From JBDRKN01 sp043813955 (GTDB lineage Bacteria; Patescibacteriota; Patescibacteriia; Patescibacteriales; Patescibacteriaceae): a DNA stretch of 6,495 nucleotides. The notes under the pieces are model-generated. The model was not told where the DNA came from and searched no databases. It was given only the letters and a program-made list of their open reading frames with translations. The DNA is taken from positions 1 through 6,495 of the forward strand of contig JBDRKN010000013.1 in assembly GCA_043813955.1 (NCBI GenBank), given 5' to 3'. The first letter of the stretch is position 1. Each line of letters starts with the position of its first letter. The translations under genes were made by a program, and so were the position numbers. Shown piece by piece: positions 6,101 to 6,495 of this stretch.

Positions 6101-6495
6101 GAAAATACAATGGATTCTGGTTTTATACGAATGGATAGTACTGGAACAAGAGAAGAGTATGAAGCCCCTGTAATTAAGGACGCACGCATTATTGAGAAAG
6201 AATTAGGATATGAAAGCTATACGCAGATTCCTGACGGACAGGCTATTGCTAAGACCAAATCTTATGTCTATAAGGAGGTTAATAATGTTGGGAGCAACAC
6301 CTATATAGCTTCTGCCTATGTTTTCTTAAAGCATGGCGAGAAGGTTGATTTATACGTTCAAAGTATAAATGGATCTTGTCCATTTATTGATGATAATGGA
6401 GTTTCTTTATGCAAGGATGAAAATAGTAATGATACTTTAGATTATGCTACTTTGGATTATACAACCGATGTTCGCAAATGGGTAAGACTGTCAGG
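68..6495 (+). CDS. Giant modular cysteine-rich secreted or envelope-anchored protein (3' partial, at least 2142 aa)
   Basis: One uninterrupted frame fills the window from ATG 68. The end is cut by the window. Modules in order: positively charged N-terminus and hydrophobic segment (7-35); helical cysteine cluster (142-215); helical, cysteine-poor region (216-555); dense cysteine cluster (556-728); then a modular part with about ten C-x5-G-C motifs (750-1919), jelly-roll modules (810-954, 1282-1417, 2005 onward), a duplicated 36-37 residue cysteine unit (1619-1690) and a proline-rich linker (1885-1898). The signal segment and regularly paired cysteines imply export and disulfide bonding outside the membrane. 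The jelly rolls resemble CBM4/9-type modules, so glycan or surface binding is plausible but inferred. I see no catalytic motif and no named family across the full length. ATG 68 is the only sensible start: an in-frame stop lies two codons upstream, and no in-frame ATG, GTG or TTG follows before the hydrophobic segment. Large modular cysteine-rich proteins of unknown role are common in Patescibacteria, where this best fits. Confidence 0.9.
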   Translation, partial: MDKEPKFKLFTKVFFAVFLLILCGNILLVPKVIKAIPVEETVSVPEEITRTENFFLRILSKTGTIFFQNTLRKVLNEFAYDTATYLGSGIKGQRPAYVKEPWGDLWKNYGDKAAGDFIESFANTVISDIAASNIRKEGKIRCEKQMDECDENAKTQEEIDKCTAQYNKCIAKTGNKEVAESLCKDSYEQCNKRCEDNGQGSNQCEQNCRVIYESCYVNVGMAEKAPMLGLGSPLGNIDICNPSLSFAVRVGLGLVQYNVDYRPDCTWTKMKTNWTSFADKLADMSSDDYLKNMMTQFVDPTNSDLGVTFRLYTNMIEYRGKQADIIEKETIAKQGWVDARDWSGGLLGTPQEAEIRRTLTEQALWNNLGKVTGDILADAANIFLNQYAITAWQALMVDTGDSGGSLDFWNSRPLGRSNIENKINRIVEQQYPDDSNINLLAELASCPSSIKSPGPTNCVITSAFADAITEKKTVAQAIKDRNLPGNWPFGFNERGEEKLEYNQGYPYRSILILKKYRIIPVGWELAAQKIQQQYVDNEFSDTDKAGGITLQDMVDCFDLDDEFEGYKEEWCRGLVDPYWVLKLPKQYCAAKGYGPKLIQKPDAMITGNKFCSKDGGINTAKIDRRIVKCATDLDCCTKAELLKKDKYDPANPKHKAEIRKSCLAKCDYIEYKLTLARDDKYCADEQACIKEDESGNCLFFGYCTEERRKWVFSKDGLDKDCEPRFNTCQTFTSSKGRTVSYLQNTLDYGCTIDSIGCLKYSLNGDYSADNDKISWADEPSIHFNNQIKSCQNKDEGCHEFISLQEGSSANIIADSSFEDAKRWLSFGTVINSFDDKDLEEFVYSGTKSLKAEGQTGIVYSTTNPGILPDGFEFEMDRRYTLSAKVYVVSGGVEMSIGNTNENESWQSLYSTELGEWEQYILTINNDFTVNANSFFIKGTSNDSEFYIDDIKFEIGNYSNYSWYRSPESLVYQKLLPAYLEEICYENPPDNYSLKDNAPEKCYQFVRKCQSDEVGCELYTEVISKDETAAKVKPKDICPEECVGFDTFIQQENYFYSPRPDYFIPHTAKACSAQAEGCSLLVNLDKLEQGGESDEYYSELRQCIKPDNTCVEFYTWEGSDQTGYQLVVFSLKENQDPLSPISQPETVGDDDSTDYYDGDLCNEIVYSRPSDHPAYNPDCRQFYGRDGNVSYHLYSKTISCSNECFPYRKVDHNIDITIDTEWDCNQNGSHWDSTKQHCVVCLNNGIWMDEHEACVYYGMPSLSQSCSASQVGCSEYVGNFGNNVRFVINDDFEHGLNNWRDNLEISSDSYTRGGHSAKTTNKGWFKKDVKIKANRMYELSFVAKKYGENAIISLIGFFKEDGTGRIENNFANNVQLTGEWEIYKFMIDPINEDDIDYLSITLNGADSNSIRIDNIRLKEYNDRYYFIKNSWTTPDSCNQDYQGKPYPLYMLGCKQYYDSQNALHNLRSFSELCQLSAVGCQAMIDTYNSSYYGSNIYNDYDSNGNCYDEHGDYEDGCIVIPADEFAYIVYDKKKICASSQKGCQRLGRLSLYSDHYSDVYLLNDPDMYDQTLCTKHQVGCESWLTSEGSQIYFKDPANKVCEFIQPEGGTEKWFMKKLSYCVNEGEEVNNSSKICVNDTECDDSKRCVLYDKNLSYCVRTGENIDINNDKICINDTECDDNEKCVLHDGSCILDEPDPGSEIVPKTIGLGAKEEARQPLGMLNGGYAGACPKKKTGCTEYIDPESRPNANLANADFDENISLVANTLYIVEADSSKINISCNNDIYVLNSKNLLEHATNFDVEADYSEEFFINGNDNNEETCVFSDPAASIRKAIVAYKLKQTINPEKPIKVIFENGQILFNERSYNGLDIKNLAFNTIESEKKQAPSPIPEPPGDPPGNNANVLLKVDPDRECATWLGCKSYSINPLNKKDTICYERGLCNMLNDAGQCINFLDTEKENQSYESNINVADITNMTGYVKAGYDENKLNADYYHLASMTQLGEPRVKFDGSFENTMDSGFIRMDSTGTREEYEAPVIKDARIIEKELGYESYTQIPDGQAIAKTKSYVYKEVNNVGSNTYIASAYVFLKHGEKVDLYVQSINGSCPFIDDNGVSLCKDENSNDTLDYATLDYTTDVRKWVRLS
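491..712 (+). other. Helical cysteine cluster with paired C-x6-C spacing
   Basis: Residues 142-215 hold ten cysteines: 142, 149, 162, 169, 183, 190, 194, 204, 208 and 215. The spacing is C-x6-C, C-x6-C, C-x6-C-x3-C, then C-x3-C-x6-C, so the last two triplets mirror each other. Residues between are charged and polar (E, K, D, Q, N), typical of helices. Spacings of 3-4 and 7 put cysteines on one helix face, which suggests antiparallel helices stapled by disulfides. The even number suits five bonds. The pairing is inferred. Confidence 0.65.
713..1732 (+). other. Helical, mostly cysteine-poor N-terminal region of the giant protein
   Basis: Residues 216-555 contain only four cysteines (C240, C265, C446, C458). 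The segment 244-256 is hydrophobic and glycine-containing (LSFAVRVGLGLVQ). Predicted-looking helices rich in A, L, I, K and E follow to about residue 395. Residues 505-527 form the most hydrophobic and conserved-looking patch (LKKYRIIPVGWELAA at 513-527). I recognise no enzyme motif. This may be a dedicated domain anchoring or assembling the protein at the cell surface, but that is a guess from position. Confidence 0.45.
1733..2251 (+). other. Dense cysteine cluster bridging N-terminal and modular parts
   Basis: Residues 556-728 hold cysteines at 556, 571, 588, 611, 629, 635, 636, 662, 666, 682, 688, 697, 703, 721 and 728. The first part includes WCRGLVDPYWVLK (570-582), a distinctive aromatic stretch. 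The second contains C-x5-C-C (629-636), C-x3-C (662-666) and C-x5-C-x8-C-x5-C (682-703), resembling small disulfide-rich folds. The fifteen cysteines are an odd number, so at least one would pair elsewhere or stay free. No family is assigned. Confidence 0.55.
2495..2929 (+). other. Jelly-roll module 1, carbohydrate-binding-module-like
   Basis: Residues 810-954 start with NIIADSSFEDAKRW, the usual opening of CBM4/9-like galactose-binding-fold modules (N-hydrophobic-x-D-x-x-FE, then W). They continue with SGTKSLKAEG (the S-x-K-S-L strand), RRYTLSAKVYV (the Y-x-L-S-A-x-V strand) and a closing FYIDDIKFEIG (the I-D-D-I strand). The module has no cysteine. It is about 145 residues, the usual size for this fold. 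Ligand specificity cannot be read from the sequence. Confidence 0.65.
3509..3541 (+). other. Acidic linker in the giant protein
   Basis: Residues 1148-1158 read DDDSTDYYDGD, preceded by a proline- and polar-rich stretch (PLSPISQPETV). This is most likely a flexible linker between two cysteine modules; calcium binding is possible but there is no canonical loop. Confidence 0.4.
3734..3826 (+). other. Small four-cysteine module (C-x13-C-x2-C-x12-C)
   Basis: Cysteines 1223, 1237, 1240 and 1253 are spaced C-x13-C-x2-C-x12-C. Tryptophan or tyrosine and glycine sit in each half (NGSHWD in the first, NNGIWMD in the second), so the two halves look like internal repeats. The module could be a disulfide knot or, with C-x2-C, a metal site; the exported location favours disulfides. 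It leads straight into the C-x5-G-C copy at 1265 and jelly-roll 2. Confidence 0.45.
3911..4318 (+). other. Jelly-roll module 2, carbohydrate-binding-module-like
   Basis: Residues 1282-1417 open with FVINDDFEHGLNNW, the same N-x-D-F-E...W opening as module 1. They continue with RGGHSAKTTNKG, then the NRMYELSFVAKKYG strand, GEWEIYKFMI and the closing SIRIDNIRLKE. The match to the CBM4/9 pattern (opening FE-x-G-x-x-x-W, Y-x-L-S-F strand, I-D-N-I strand) is better than for module 1. It lacks cysteines. Confidence 0.7.
4916..5137 (+). repeat. Tandem duplication of a 36-37 residue cysteine unit
   Basis: Two adjacent copies start at L1617 (4916) and L1653 (5024). Copy 1 has cysteines 1620, 1634, 1640 and 1646. 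Copy 2 has 1656, 1671, 1677 and 1683, and C1690 begins a truncated third unit. The shared motif is SYCV, then KIC-x-NDTECDD, then a basic residue and CVL. Long stretches are also identical in DNA (for example agttattgcgtt opens both), but silent and missense differences show the copies are not new. Copy 2 has one extra codon between its first two cysteines. The pattern recalls small secreted disulfide modules of the C-x5-C-x5-C type. Confidence 0.8.
5252..5707 (+). other. Possible degenerate jelly-roll module
   Basis: After the C-x5-G-C copy at 1729-1736 the chain reads TEYIDPESRPNANLANADFDE, which matches the lead-in and N-x-D-F-D/E opening found before modules 1 and 2. The rest does not follow the CBM-like pattern: LVANTLYIVEADSS comes almost at once, where a full module would need about 60 more residues. 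Residues 1780-1875 hold only two cysteines (C1780, C1821) and beta-looking strands. It could be an internally deleted module or a different beta domain. Confidence 0.3.
5720..5761 (+). other. Proline-rich linker
   Basis: Residues 1885-1898 read APSPIPEPPGDPPG, an extended linker that separates the preceding beta region from the cysteine module at 1913-1949 (C1913, C1919, C1934, C1940, C1949). Confidence 0.7.
6080..6495 (+). other. Jelly-roll module 3, carbohydrate-binding-module-like (cut by window end)
   Basis: From residue 2005 the chain reads VKFDGSFENTMDSGF, the FE opening of the other modules. A strand NTYIASAYVFLKHGEKVDLYV follows in the position of the Y-x-L-S-A strand, and DVRKWVRLS at the window end fits the W-x-R/K strand before the final I-D-x-I strand. 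Unlike modules 1 and 2 it has an inserted loop with C2104 and C2115 and an acidic DENSNDTLD stretch (2117-2125) that could bind calcium. No C-x5-G-C copy lies directly before it. Confidence 0.5.

Noticed and set aside
68..6495. Alternative genetic code (TGA as glycine)
   Set aside because: The frame has no in-frame TGA and uses ordinary GGN glycine codons throughout, so the standard bacterial code is sufficient.

Overview
The whole window is essentially one gene. A single + strand reading frame opens with ATG at 68 and runs without a stop to the last base (6495). It gives at least 2142 complete codons and its C-terminus lies beyond the window. Bases 1-64 are the last codons of an upstream gene on the same strand. 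I see no tRNA, rRNA, CRISPR array, insertion sequence, terminator or recognisable promoter, and no gap between genes longer than 3 bases.

The organism is probably a member of the Candidate Phyla Radiation (Patescibacteria, Parcubacteria-like). This is an inference. It rests on the AT-rich composition with A/T-ending codons, tight gene packing, a start without a clear Shine-Dalgarno site, and a giant, cysteine-rich, secreted protein of modular design with no match to any named family I recognise. No in-frame TGA occurs, so the standard bacterial code fits and there is no sign of the TGA-as-glycine code of Gracilibacteria or Absconditabacteria.

Layout of the giant protein (residues counted from ATG 68): a signal peptide or membrane anchor (about 7-35); a helical N-terminal region with a symmetric cysteine cluster (142-215); a mostly cysteine-poor helical part (216-555) with a hydrophobic conserved-looking patch (505-527); and a dense cysteine cluster (556-728). 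From about 750 onward there is a long modular part. A small motif, C-x5-G-C followed by an aromatic or hydrophobic residue, recurs about ten times. Jelly-roll modules resembling carbohydrate-binding modules sit at 810-954, 1282-1417 and 2005 to the window end. A 36-37 residue cysteine-rich unit is tandemly duplicated at 1619-1690, and a proline-rich linker lies at 1885-1898.

Taken together this looks like a very large envelope-anchored or secreted disulfide-stabilised protein built to stand outside the cell and bind something, possibly glycans or a host surface. The binding role is inferred from fold resemblance only; no enzyme active site is visible.
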